Source of the DNA: Paramacrobiotus metropolitanus
Taxonomy: Eukaryota > Tardigrada > Eutardigrada > Parachela > Macrobiotidae
Direction of reading: 5' to 3'
DNA: 64,000 bases
Assembly (NCBI RefSeq): GCF_019649055.1
Contig: NW_026570274.1
Coordinates: forward strand, 310,001 to 374,000
Shown: piece after piece, positions 23,372-32,669 of the stretch
How positions within the stretch are numbered: the first letter of the stretch is position 1
How the letters are laid out: every line of letters begins with the position of its first letter
Notes under the pieces: model-generated
What the model was told of the DNA's origin: nothing
Database searches by the model: none
What the model saw: the letters and a program-made list of their open reading frames with translations, nothing else
Position numbers and translations under genes: made by a program

Positions 23372-24812
23372 ACGAATGTAATAACGAGTGCATCCACATT
23401 TTGTTTTGCTCGGCTCTGCAAAATTGTGGCTTTATTACAGAACATGAGCAGATCGTTTTCCGTATAAAATATCTCACGATTATTAAAATTTTCTGCCTTT
23501 GTATATAGATGCGATATAGATTCCGTAAAAGAATAGGTCGCCGCTATTAACGCCGGATTACGTTATGAGATGCAAAAGCCACTTGGTTCGCTTTTAATGT
23601 GAACACTGGTACAGGGCAACTATTATTTTCCGTTGGAGAACAGTATGGAGGACGATTCTTCCATTTCAAGCTGAACATTTTCCCGCAAAACCCTCACCGA
23701 TCGAATCTGGGCCCTGGCAATGCGATTGTCCATGAAACATCGTGACCCGCTGACTGTGTTTTTGTTTAGCTAGATTACAGCCGTAGTAGGTTCAGCAGTA
23801 GTTTTGCACGCTGATTGTGATTCTATTTATCGATAAAATTTCCGTATTAGGTGATGTAGGAATGCTTTGTTCGTGCGTGCGTATAGTTATTAAACTAAAT
23901 TAACTGTAGTTCTTAAAACTATTACCGTAAATAGTTCATACGCCACAGACTAAAGTAAGCAGGGAAGATTTCCGGACACGAAGAAAACCAAAATGTAAAC
24001 ACATAACAAGGACTTAATAAATCCAGTGTACGCCTAACCGACAAACGAAACTTTAAAGAGCGAAAAAAAGATTTTTCAAGGCCAACACCTGAAGTACCTT
24101 TTAGTTTGAATTTTGAGATACCAAGCTGACATCATTCATTCTGTCCCCACGGACCCTTGCTTTCGACAACATATTCGTTGCAACTCCGCAGCATTGTTGC
24201 TCAATAGATCGAATTCATCAAAATATGTGCTGTATTGAATAAAATCACCGGAAACTTAGGCTGGACTTGTAGTTCCACACAATGGTCCTTCGAAAAATGT
24301 TCGACTCCATGTATCTTGCATTAACGTAGTTCTAGAGTTGTTATGATTGTACGATCACCTGGATGCATTCGAATCGTTTGCCCGTAAATATCCTTTGCAT
24401 TATCTGTGAGTATTTGTACGCTACTTACAACGATTTATACTTGCGCAAACTGCATTTCATAATGATATCTGAATACACACACCGCTTTGCTTTAAAGATT
24501 TTAAATGACGATATGTCAAAATTAATGCATAACGTGTGAGTGTAAGCTTGGGTAGAATTCAGCTCAGTAGGTTATATGCAGAGTACATCATGCAAAGTTC
24601 GGATTGCCTTGCGTACATACACATCGTCTGTCAGCGGATCGGCGCGACTGTAACAAACGCAGAGAAAACGTTCGAAGCTATGAACAGAAAAATGCATATT
24701 GATTTTGACAGTTCGCACAGCGCTGCAGTGGGCAGAGAGTGCCGGCATGAGATTTTCGACTACCGAATGAAAAGTTGTTCGAGTCCATACTCTCGTGACA
24801 TTAGAGGTATCC
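23372..24812. other. intergenic, no gene seen
   Basis: AT-rich DNA between the homeodomain pseudogene and the truncated GPCR. Plus-strand frames at 24,536-24,841 are antisense to receptor sequence or chance. No RNA gene signatures noticed. Confidence 0.3.
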
Positions 24813-25357
24813 CTACAAGGTGTTTCCTCCGGTTGCAGTAGTCTGCGAAGAGCGCGAAGAAATTGTGAGCCGGATGATAAGACCGATCGCTTTCGGGACG
24901 TCCAATGCAACGAGCAGCACAACCAGTGGGTCTACTATCATCAACAGAACGGACAGAATCTCGGTAACTAAACTGACCTCGTTGAAAATGTCGTAGTCAG
25001 TGATTTCAAAGTACCAAACTGTGTCCAGTGCGTTTTGTGGAACCCAGCAAACCAACACAGATGCAGTCAGCACACTGATGGCTATAACATCCTTGCCGCG
25101 TCGTTCCCGGTTGTGCCGGCAAAAAAAGTATTTGCCGAATAGCAGCGATCGTAAACTACAACCATGAAAATCTGCGCCCACAGCCGGAATCCACTTTGGC
25201 CCGCTGTGCAAGTGGAATAACCGTAGCTGCCGTAGACTATAATTTCCGGCAGGCAGAATAAATGCACGTAAAGACAACTAACACCATCCGCGCGGATCGT
25301 AGAGGTCTCAAGTGCTAACGGTATGATACCGGGAAAAACATGGCCCACAGTCGGTTG
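24813..25357 (-). pseudogene. 3' half of a GPCR truncated by the Polinton
   Basis: Reading leftward from the Polinton edge, the sequence enters a receptor at the end of TM3 with VNRLWAMFFPVSYR, the counterpart of DRY. It continues in shifted frames through TM4-TM5 (25,348-25,082), then TM6 (VLTASVLVCWVPQNALDTV) and TM7 (VDPLVVLLVALDVPKA) in the frame 25,277-24,813. TM1-TM3 are absent and no matching 5' half was found to the right of the Polinton at 48,801. The gene is therefore truncated exactly at the element border and also carries at least two frame changes. Related to the GPCR at 3,009-3,962 by the NRxWA motif. Confidence 0.65.
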
Positions 25358-25525
25358 ACGGTAGAAGATATAGCGCTAGTTTAGCGTCAGCTCCGAATCG
25401 GTCCGGTTTTCGACCGGTCCGCGGTTCGGCTCGTGATCGGTTCGGTTTTAAACCGGTTTGAACCGGACTGGAGCCGATTGTCCCCTTCTTTGGTTTATTT
25501 TTCCCACCCTCTTTATTTATTCATG
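25358..25525 (+). repeat. left terminal inverted repeat of the Polinton
   Basis: Starts ACGGTAGAAGATATAGCG and matches 48,636-48,800 inverted. The outer 90 bases differ at about one position, then identity falls with small indels to about base 165. The repeat is full of CGGTT/AACCG words arranged as small palindromes. Its inner end contains the GAGGGTGGG-type 3'-end motif of the adjacent minus-strand gene. Confidence 0.9.
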
Positions 25526-25544
25526 ACATTTTATTTTATGGTAT

Positions 25545-26757
25545 TTACAAGTGAAAATATAAATTATCAGGACCATTGGAGGCAGGACAGTTGTGCTTCT
25601 TACATAAATGATCCCAACGGGGATCAGAGAGAGGCTCAAAATCTCTAAGTTTACAGTTGCAGTAATAACACTGAACACAATCTTGTGTGCCAAAATGAAA
25701 AATCCATCTCCAGCTAGTTCCATGGGTGAGGGTTTCAGATGTGGCCATCCTTTGAACGATTCCAAACGTGACTCTAAAGTGTCGTAATTGCCGAAATCAT
25801 ATATTTCGCGATTAGGGTGTTGCTGGCGTGTTCGGCAAGTTTGTCGGCGAGCGTAATGCTGTTCTTGTATCCATCACACAGTTGGAGCCATGCCTGCGGT
25901 ATACTTTTGAGACCGTGCCAAGCTCCGGCAATAGCACCCGCCAAGGTTGCAATTCCGTCAGTGCATCCACCAACCCGTATTGTAAGCGCCATGGTCGCTT
26001 CAAAAGCATTTTCAGGCGCCAGACTGGTTCCTTTAGTACGCAGTAAATAGCCATAGGTACAGCTTCCAGTCCCGCGGAATCACACAAGGGCTTTCACCAC
26101 AACACTGTTTCTTCATGACAGCAGCGTTTTTAAATGAACTAGTTTTGGTTGATACAGCTGAAGGTTAATGCCTGAGTCACACAGCGTGATTAGCATGTCC
26201 AGAAACTGTTTTGGAGTAAAGTAGGGGTATTGTAATGCTACGGCAATAGCGTAGGCTTGAAGTTCACATGCTCCGTAAGCTTCCATTGCGGGATGTGTGA
26301 GTTCGGCAACGCTACGTACGTTGCGGATCATCAGCTCTGTCTGATGTCTAAAGTATAGTGGGTACGCTGAAATCCACGCAGCTGGGCCGTATCCCTTGAG
26401 GAACGTTTTCGGTACAATGTTTTTCGGTAATGTGTCAAAGGTGTTGTAATTGCTCCACTTCCAGTGATGTATTATATCCTTAAGCTTCCGAAAGCGGAAC
26501 GTATGACGGGATGTGCGCTGTAATAAGCTTCAACGCACGCTCGAGCGGCAGACACTGCATCATAACCCCATCATTCAGCAATGCATTACCCAGCGCGTTT
26601 GTTAAGACAGTCTTCTCACGATAAGAGCGGTAGTCTCGTGTATCAACGAACAACTGCGCAACCTTGTGAACAATACCATGATACGCCTTCAAGGGAACGC
26701 ACAAGCATTCCCCAGCAAACCCCCAACTAAGCAACCACGAAATTGGTCCTTCTCCAT
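25545..26757 (-). CDS. ARH3-like ADP-ribosylhydrolase joined to a BIR domain, frameshifted
   Basis: Start ATG at 26,757 followed by FRGCLVGGLLGNA, the N-terminal signature of the ADP-ribosylglycohydrolase (DraG/ARH) fold. Further blocks are ELTHPAMEAYGACELQAYA (frame 26,331-26,113), AVPMAIYCVLKEP (26,087-) and GGCTDGIATLAGAIAGAWHG (25,992-25,774); spacing and the last block are closest to ARH3. The usual metal-binding GGDTDT reads GGCTDG, so one Asp and one Thr ligand are replaced. Downstream, without room for a new promoter, the same strand encodes a BIR domain (25,765-25,545): SFKGWP, then DCVQCYYC and the zinc-site His and Cys. At least four one-base frame changes occur, one in a T5 run. 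Either a fusion protein or two adjacent genes. Proposed roles are reversing host ADP-ribosylation and blocking apoptosis. Confidence 0.7.
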
Positions 26758-27152
26758 TTTCCTTGCGAATGATAGATTTTCCAGTGCAACTCGAGTTTAA
26801 ATATTCTATAGAAAAAAGTTGCTTTATTTACAACCAATCACCGCTCTCATTTTTTAAAAATTTCGGGTTTCCGACCTACGTCACTTGCGGTTTAGCCAAT
26901 CGATATGAGCCTACAGTATATAAGGGCGTAGCTATTTTCGATTTTTCAGCCAATCATCGATGTAATAAAGTGTTTTTAGTTTTGAATGACGTAAGTGTGA
27001 AAAAGGCGGAGTCTTGTCGGAATTTACGACCAATGGGGTAAGCGGTTGGTTTTCTCAGACACAGCTGGAGAGTATAAAAGCGGCGCGACTGGTCTTTTCC
27101 AAATCAGTCTGAAAAAAGTTGAGAGCATGTTTTTTGTCATATCTCAAGAAAA
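26758..27152. promoter_or_regulatory. bidirectional promoter region with CCAAT and TATA boxes
   Basis: Separates the minus-strand ARH locus from the plus-strand block. CCAAT motifs occur at about 26,834, 26,896, 26,951 and 27,029. TATA-like sequences are TATATAAG at about 26,918 and TATAAAAG at about 27,074 for rightward transcription. An ATATTTAAA on the minus strand near 26,800 suits the ARH gene. The frame 26,763-27,041 over this region is probably fortuitous. Confidence 0.55.
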
Positions 27153-27597
27153 ATGGATTTCGCACGCATTTTAGATGTTGTTGGTGATCATGATGGCTAC
27201 ACTGTGTACAAAGTCAATAGTGTGGTAAGCCTGTTCTGGAATGCTAAAGAAGTACGGGCATTTCTTGTGTTCGAAGCAAATGCGGATGCTGAGGGCTTGC
27301 AAAGCATGGAATAAAGGAATCCGATTCGGATACAATGAAATCACTGAATTGCTAAAGATCCTGAAGAGTGGACATTTGAAAGATTCACTGGACAACGTAG
27401 CATCGGAAGGCAAACAGGAGAAAATGAAATTTGATGGCCCTGCTTGCCTGGAATTGACTTTGAAGGTGCACGAAAAGTACGGGCGCACGATCAGGTTTTC
27501 TCAGCCCGGGCGCTCTGTTCAGCTACCATACATGGGATTCATCGATGTCGCTCGAATCTTGGACGATAGCTTTAAAGCGCAATCTCTTATTGTTTAA
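27153..27597 (+). CDS. unknown early-type Polinton protein, frameshifted
   Basis: ATG 27,153 lies about 80 bp after TATAAAAG. The initial frame runs to a stop near 27,313. The coding signal then continues in the +1 frame (ORF 27,241-27,597) to TAA, giving about 147 residues. Recognisable features are a small basic/aromatic N-terminus and a C-terminal half rich in Lys/Leu (ITELLKILKSGHLKDSL). I recognise no family. Position as first gene after the promoter suggests early expression. A frameshift near 27,310 or a cryptic intron (GTAAGC at about 27,222) could explain the frame change. Confidence 0.45.
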
Positions 27598-27674
27598 CCG
27601 CTCTTTTCATGTTTTGTAACACTATAAAATTGTTGCTGTTGTTATTCTTGTTTTTTCCTATTAGTCCCTTTGTT

Positions 27675-28345
27675 ATGAAAAAAAGGCTGAAAAACGCCAT
27701 TATTTGCGACAGTCTCAGCAGTGAAGTATATAAAGCCTTCTTGCTGACACTGTTGCAAGTAATGCGTTCAGTCATGGATATCCACAACATTATTCTGGCG
27801 GTGCAGTTCAACGAGAAAGTTGATCTGCAGCATGTTTTAGAAGTTTTCGGGGAACATGCTACCAAGGTTAAAAAATTTCAACGCAGTTAACATCAGACTT
27901 GTAGACCAGTCACATACATTCTGCCAGATCTTCCAGAATGGTAAGGTAATCGTAATAGGTGGTAAAGTCCATAGAGGAATCAAATGGGCTATTAGAACAG
28001 TATTTGAGAATGTTAAGGGTAAACTGCATCGACGTGACTATTAAGGAGCGCTTTGTGGCAAATATAGTCTGTACGTATGCTTACAGTGAAATAATAAATT
28101 TAAATAAGCTGTATAGCCAGATTTTGAAAGAAAAGCCAACGGGTGTCGCATTTTTCTATGAACCTGAGCTTTTTCCAGCGATCAAATTGCGGTTTCCGTT
28201 ATTGAAAACTACCGTAAACGTTTTCCATACTGGAAAGTGTGTAGTTCTCGGAGCGAGATCACTGTTGCAGATTCAACGCACAATTGAACAGATTAAAACC
28301 TCCTTGAAAAGTATACCACTACGGTGTGGAAAAGTGAAAATCTGA
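27675..28345 (+). CDS. TATA-binding-protein-like gene, two frameshifts
   Basis: Two tandem repeats of the TBP saddle are readable. Repeat 1 crosses the frames 27,609-27,890 and 27,856-28,044, with VDLQHVLEVFGEHA then CQIFQNGKVIVIGGK. Repeat 2 lies in 27,959-28,345, with the signature FFYEPELFPAIKLRF and VNVFHTGKCVVLGAR. In cellular TBP the equivalents are YEPELFPGLIYRM and IFVSGK-V-TGAK. Both IF/VF-x2-GK turns and the ELFP Phe, the positions of the DNA-kinking phenylalanines, are kept. Length (about 220 residues) suits the TBP core alone. Frame changes fall at an A6 run near 27,872 and near 28,015. It likely directs the element's own TATA promoters, or titrates host TBP. Divergence from animal TBP is large, so a recent host capture is unlikely. 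Confidence 0.75.
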
Positions 28346-28434
28346 TCGTTTCAAAAGCACCATTTGAGAGTTTTTGTAATTGAGTGTATTGTGAAGTGGC
28401 CGATAGTTAGCAACAGAACTCAGGAGAAATTAAA

Positions 28435-29065
28435 ATGGAAAACTGAGTTTTGATTTCCGCTTTAAAACTCCCTGCGCGATATATATTTCTGGTCCAACTA
28501 TGTCAGGAAAATCGACTTTTACAATGAAGCTCTTGCGAAATCTTACGGAGAGTTTCAATCCACCCCTGTTAGAATAGTATATGCTTATGGTACTTGGCAA
28601 GATGCCTTCCAGGATTTTGAAAAGATATTGAACTTGTCCAAGGTCTTAATCCCATCGTAGAAGATGAGAATTTTTTGACAAAGACGTCCTGAGCCTGCTA
28701 GTTTTAGATGATTTAATGGAAGAAATTGCTGGAACGCCAAGGTGTTCCTCGATTTTCACTCGCGACGTTCATCATAAAAATGTTTCTGTAATTTTATATC
28801 TCAAAATTTATACAAACAAGGAAGGAGCATGCGTGATATTGCGCTGAATTCTCAGTACTTGGTAATTTTTAAATCAGTTCGCGATGTTCAGCAAGTTAAA
28901 ACACTTGCACGTCAGTTAGGTATGCCACATATGCTGGAGGCCTACCGAAAGGCTATAAAGGAACCCTTTGGTTATTTACTGATAAATCTTAGACCCGAAG
29001 CTCCAGACAATGTTCGTCTTCAGTCGCACGTGTTTGAGTATAGACGAATATATGTAGAAAAATGA
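28435..29065 (+). CDS. FtsK/HerA-type genome-packaging ATPase, frameshifted
   Basis: Walker A GPTMSGKST at about 28,493-28,519. Walker B-like LLVLDDLMEE at about 28,700. A sensor region HHKNVSVILYL is followed in the next frame (28,829-29,065) by MRDIALNSQYLVIFKSVRD, the typical Polinton/adenovirus-like A32-type motif. At least three one-base frame changes break it (near 28,570, 28,680 and 28,805). The family pumps DNA into capsids. Its position just upstream of the structural genes is the usual Polinton order. Confidence 0.8.
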
Positions 29066-29382
29066 AACCAGAAGATATTTTTCGACTTATTGAAGCGTTA
29101 AAGCTTCTGACACCACGTCAGAGAAGAAGCTTTTTCCAGCTGGCAACTAAACAACAAATAAGCGCAATCGAAGAAGCCTGCTTAAACCTAGTTAAGCAAC
29201 CCACCGGTCTTAGCAAAGTTGATTTAGCTCGGGCTCGAAAACATTCTTCAACAATTAAGCGTCTAGCTGACCGCAGTACAGACCGTTCAAAGAAACGTAA
29301 AATATTGCAACAAAAAGGAGGATTTCTCAACGTTTTGCTTCCAGTATTAGGAACGTTAGTCTCCACTTTTCTAGCAAAATGA
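29062..29382 (+). CDS. small Polinton structural-type protein with hydrophobic tail
   Basis: 106 residues: a helical basic N-terminus (RLIEALKLLTPRQRRSFF), a cluster of Lys/Arg, then KGGFLNVLLPVLGTLVSTF as a C-terminal hydrophobic segment. Many Polintons/adintoviruses carry a small basic protein with a GGFLxxLLP tail between ATPase and integrase. The role is probably virion-associated or membrane-active; not proven. Overlaps the ATPase stop by four bases and the next ATG likewise, as in compact viral operon-like blocks. Confidence 0.6.
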   Translation: MKPEDIFRLIEALKLLTPRQRRSFFQLATKQQISAIEEACLNLVKQPTGLSKVDLARARKHSSTIKRLADRSTDRSKKRKILQQKGGFLNVLLPVLGTLVSTFLAK

Positions 29383-30479
29383 AGACGTACGTTTTAGTTC
29401 CCGAAACCGAGTTTTTAAAACAGAAGCATGCTCGGGAAGGTGTTCCCGCGCCGACTGCTTGGAAAAAGGCCCAAGACATTGGTCATGAAATTACACAGCA
29501 GCTCATGGCGAAGGCTGCTTTTGATTACCAGCGTTTAAACAATACGGGTAACGCTCCAGTCGCGACTCCATTGTTGGAAACAGTGCAAGTTGAATCTGCT
29601 GCTCCTGCTACCAATACATCACCCATAATGATTGATAAAAGTATACAAGCTCATTCTACAGGTGTTCTTAAAGATCAATATAGTCAAGCGGGTCCAAATG
29701 TAACCCATCAAGTTGTGCAGGCTGTTCCGACATTTCATGAACAGGGTACTCAAGCAACAGCCCCTCCGTTAGTTGAATATAAGTATGTCGAGGTACCATC
29801 ACAACCAATTGTACAATATGTACAAGTGCCTGGTGAGCCGCAAATACAAGTTGTTCCAAGCAAACCGGTAGTCAAACATGTTTATCGGAAGCCGAAAAAA
29901 CCCCCTTTGGTCAAAAAAGTCCATGTTAGACGCATTCCGAAATCCGATAACACTTTAAATGCCGCTATAGAATACGCTCCTACTCCGCCTAGTGTTCCGA
30001 TAGTAGAATTTCCTGCTGATGGTGTGTTAGAATATCAAGTACCTGACAATGGATCTGTTCCGGCTTTGGAAAGTAACCAACTAGCTATTGAAGGGTTAAA
30101 AGCGCTGGTCGTTAAACCGAAAACTTCAAACCGGCTCCGGCAAAAGGACAAAGATCAGCAACTTGCTATTGAAGGGTCGAAGACAGTGGCAATTAAGCCA
30201 AAAATCTCTAACAAGCTCCAAAAGACCACACCAAAACCTAAGCAAAGGGCTGCAATTGCTAGTGGTTCTCAAAGATTAGCAATAGAAGCCAGTGAGAAAG
30301 AGCAGGCAGCCATTACCGACGCACCGCCGCTTAAGGCTTTAACATTCGAACAATCAAATAAAGCTGAAAGTTCAGGTCAGAACAAAATTCAGTTGAGAAA
30401 ACGTAATAAACCGTCAGGACCTCCCGCTAAAAGACACAAAGGTGGTATACAAAAAGGCGGCTGGCTCTCCTACACATGA
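29379..30479 (+). CDS. repeat-rich lysine/proline protein, unknown
   Basis: 366 intact codons beginning MKTYVLVPETEFLKQKH. The middle is Val/Pro/Gln-rich (YVQVPGEPQIQVV). There are three degenerate copies of a unit with core LAIEGxKxxxxKPKxSN at about residues 225-300. The tail is basic (RKRNKPSGPPAKRHKGG) and ends KGGWLSYT. The composition suggests a DNA-condensing or core-like virion protein; this is inference from charge and position next to capsid genes. It overlaps its neighbours by 4 bp on both sides, so co-transcription is likely. Confidence 0.55.
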   Translation: MKTYVLVPETEFLKQKHAREGVPAPTAWKKAQDIGHEITQQLMAKAAFDYQRLNNTGNAPVATPLLETVQVESAAPATNTSPIMIDKSIQAHSTGVLKDQYSQAGPNVTHQVVQAVPTFHEQGTQATAPPLVEYKYVEVPSQPIVQYVQVPGEPQIQVVPSKPVVKHVYRKPKKPPLVKKVHVRRIPKSDNTLNAAIEYAPTPPSVPIVEFPADGVLEYQVPDNGSVPALESNQLAIEGLKALVVKPKTSNRLRQKDKDQQLAIEGSKTVAIKPKISNKLQKTTPKPKQRAAIASGSQRLAIEASEKEQAAITDAPPLKALTFEQSNKAESSGQNKIQLRKRNKPSGPPAKRHKGGIQKGGWLSYT

Positions 30480-31544
30480 TGAAGCCCACATTAGATGATT
30501 TGTATTTGAATCCTGTTTCTCAAGGGAGTTTAGGTGGCATAGACCGCTTGTACAAAGAAGCCAGGAAACATGGATATACACGAAAGCAAGTTAAAGCTTA
30601 CTTAGAAACCAAAGACGCATATACACAACACAAACCTTTTCGGTCTAAGTTCAAACGCCGAAAAATTATTTCCGTTAATGTGGGTGACCAACATCAAATT
30701 GATCTTGTGGATTTTCAAAATTTGCTAGTTATAACGATGGGTTTAAGTATATTCTTATGTGTATCGACTGCTTTTCTCGTTATGCATGGGCTGAGCCGGT
30801 TAAATCCAAACGGCCTGCTGATATTCGTGAAGCGCTTTTGAAAATATACAAGAGTGATTATCCTCCATTACGCGTTCAAAGCGATAATGGTAAGGAATTT
30901 GTTAGTAAAGACATGCGTAAGTTTTTTGAAGAATGTAATGTTACATTTTTACAACAAAAAACGATGATGTAAAATGTGCGATGGTTGAACGTCTAAATCG
31001 TACCATTGAAGACCGGTTGTATGTGTTCATGACCGAAAACAACACATACCGATTCATAGATATCCTTCCTAAGGTTTTATCCGCTTACAATTCTACAAAA
31101 CACTCGGCTACAGGAGTAGCCCCTAAAGACGTCGGTCCGGATGAAGCTGAGCAAATTCTCCAGAAGATGGTTGATGAACAAAAAGGTATGAAAAATCCGA
31201 AACCAACATTTTCTGTGGGCGATCATGTACGTTTGGCAAAAAAGAAACAGACATTTGAAAAAGGGTACGAGACTCGTTTCACAGAAGAAATTTTTAAAAT
31301 AACCCACACTACACGAAGCGGGAGCCATTACCTTTACACGGTCGAAGATTTAGCTGGCGAACCTGTAGACGGTAAGTTTTATCCGGAAGAGTTATCTAAA
31401 GTCACGATGGCAGAAAAGCCATATCATAGGATATCTAGGATATTAAGGGAAAGGAAACATAAAGGAAAAGTACAATACTTAGTACGTTGGTATGGATACG
31501 GTCCTGCTTATGACTCTTGGGAAAACAAAGAAGATTTGAAATGA
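30476..31544 (+). CDS. Polinton integrase with C-terminal chromodomain, frameshifted
   Basis: The frames 30,476-30,841, 30,757-30,972 and 30,981-31,544 follow one another. Catalytic residues of the DDE core are visible: Asp in HQIDLVDFQN, Asp in VQSDNGKEF and Glu in MVERLNRTIED. The C-terminus is a chromodomain: HRISRILRERKHKGKVQYLV, then RWYGYGPAYDSWE. It inserts the element DNA, with the chromodomain probably choosing chromatin sites. Two single-base frame changes lie near 30,730 and 30,965, the latter in an A-rich run. Confidence 0.9.
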
Positions 31545-31551
31545 GTTTTAC

Positions 31552-32283
31552 ATGACATTGCCGTCTTCGGCTTCAGAGGGGTTATACTCTGAAAACTGCC
31601 CTGGTAAATTTACAACGCTTCTCGCTAGACCTATAGATTTAGACGGTGCGTGGGAAGTAGGTCTTTCGGAAATTATTCTACCGCCTATGCGGATAAAGTT
31701 TAATACCGGATTAGCCATTGCTGTCTCGCGTGACGGTTTCCCGTCTAGAATTCATAGATTCGTCGATCTACATGCTTTTGAGGATGAAAATCATTTAATT
31801 CGTACGGTTAACAAACTGCTGAGGGAAAACGTAGATGATAGGGACTCGAAAACCTACGGCCAGATAATAGTGAGTGGTCAAGCAGCTCAGTTAAACATCA
31901 CACCGGGCCTCGCTTTAACTTTTACGGGCTCCGAATACGCGCGCGCACTAGGTATAGTACACCAGTACACATATAACAGCAGAGATGCTCTGTCTCATAT
32001 GTTATATCCGGGACAGCATAATCGTCTCGTGCATGTGTATTGTGACGTGATTACACATGGGTTGGTAGGCGACTCAATGGTGCCTTTACTACGCACCTTA
32101 TCGACTCAAGCGAATTCATTTCGAGAGACAGTAATTCGTTTTGAAAATCCGCATTATATGCCGCTAGCCTACCATACGTTTCAAACTATAGAAATAGCGA
32201 TGCGCGATGATTTAGGGAAAGAAGTACTCTTTCATCCAGGTACATCAGTAATTAAATTACACTTTCGACCAAAGAAGCATTAA
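31552..32283 (+). CDS. penton-like minor capsid protein
   Basis: 243 codons, intact. It opens with PSSASEGLYSENCPGKFTTL and LDGAWEVGLSEIILPP, the standard N-terminal signature of Polinton/adintovirus minor capsid proteins, where a jelly-roll begins. It ends with a beta-rich segment (VLFHPGTSVIKLHFRPKKH). It is expected at fivefold vertices. The gene sits between integrase and the small pVI-like ORF, the typical order. It is one of the few core genes here without a frame break. Confidence 0.8.
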   Translation: MTLPSSASEGLYSENCPGKFTTLLARPIDLDGAWEVGLSEIILPPMRIKFNTGLAIAVSRDGFPSRIHRFVDLHAFEDENHLIRTVNKLLRENVDDRDSKTYGQIIVSGQAAQLNITPGLALTFTGSEYARALGIVHQYTYNSRDALSHMLYPGQHNRLVHVYCDVITHGLVGDSMVPLLRTLSTQANSFRETVIRFENPHYMPLAYHTFQTIEIAMRDDLGKEVLFHPGTSVIKLHFRPKKH

Positions 32284-32284
32284 A

Positions 32285-32667
32285 ATGGTTCTACAGGAGT
32301 TAAAATTTGACGAGCACCGCTACACCCAGATCTTTACCAAACAGCATGGGTACGGTATGCCATATTATCGTGGCGCACCCATGAAAGGTGGTAGTTTCTG
32401 GGGACGTGTGATTGGATTTGCAAAGGGTTTGTTCAGCAAAGCTGCGCCGCATATAAACAATTTAATTGCAACGGCCCAACCTCACATGAAAACAATGGCC
32501 AGCAAAGCTGTGGAATCCGTAATCGATAAAGCTGTTGAGCGTGTTAGCGAGAAATTACGCAACACGGCTCAACAACAGGGTCGGGTATTAAGGGTCGTCG
32601 TCGAAAGAGAATGATCAAAACCACGAAACGTCAACGCGCAATAGACGCTATAAAAGACAAACTGTAA
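32285..32667 (+). CDS. small virion protein with basic tail (pVI-like position)
   Basis: The ORF 32,285-32,614 begins MVLQELKFDEHRY and contains YYRGAPMKGGSFWGRVIGFA followed by an amphipathic alanine-rich helix. In the neighbouring frame the end continues as a very basic tail (GRRRKRMIKTTKRQR) to TAA at 32,667, only 2 bp before the major capsid ATG. A one-base shift near 32,575 is therefore likely. Similar small proteins between penton and hexon are common in Polintons; a membrane-disrupting role like adenovirus pVI is inference. Confidence 0.5.
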
Positions 32668-32669
32668 CG

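Noticed and set aside
25352-25363. Target-site duplication of the Polinton
   Set aside because: GACGGT and ACCGTT are inverted, not direct, so they belong to the terminal repeat; bases beyond do not match.
26763-27041. 92-codon plus-strand ORF between the ARH locus and the early gene
   Set aside because: It covers the CCAAT and TATA boxes of the divergent promoter and has no recognisable features.
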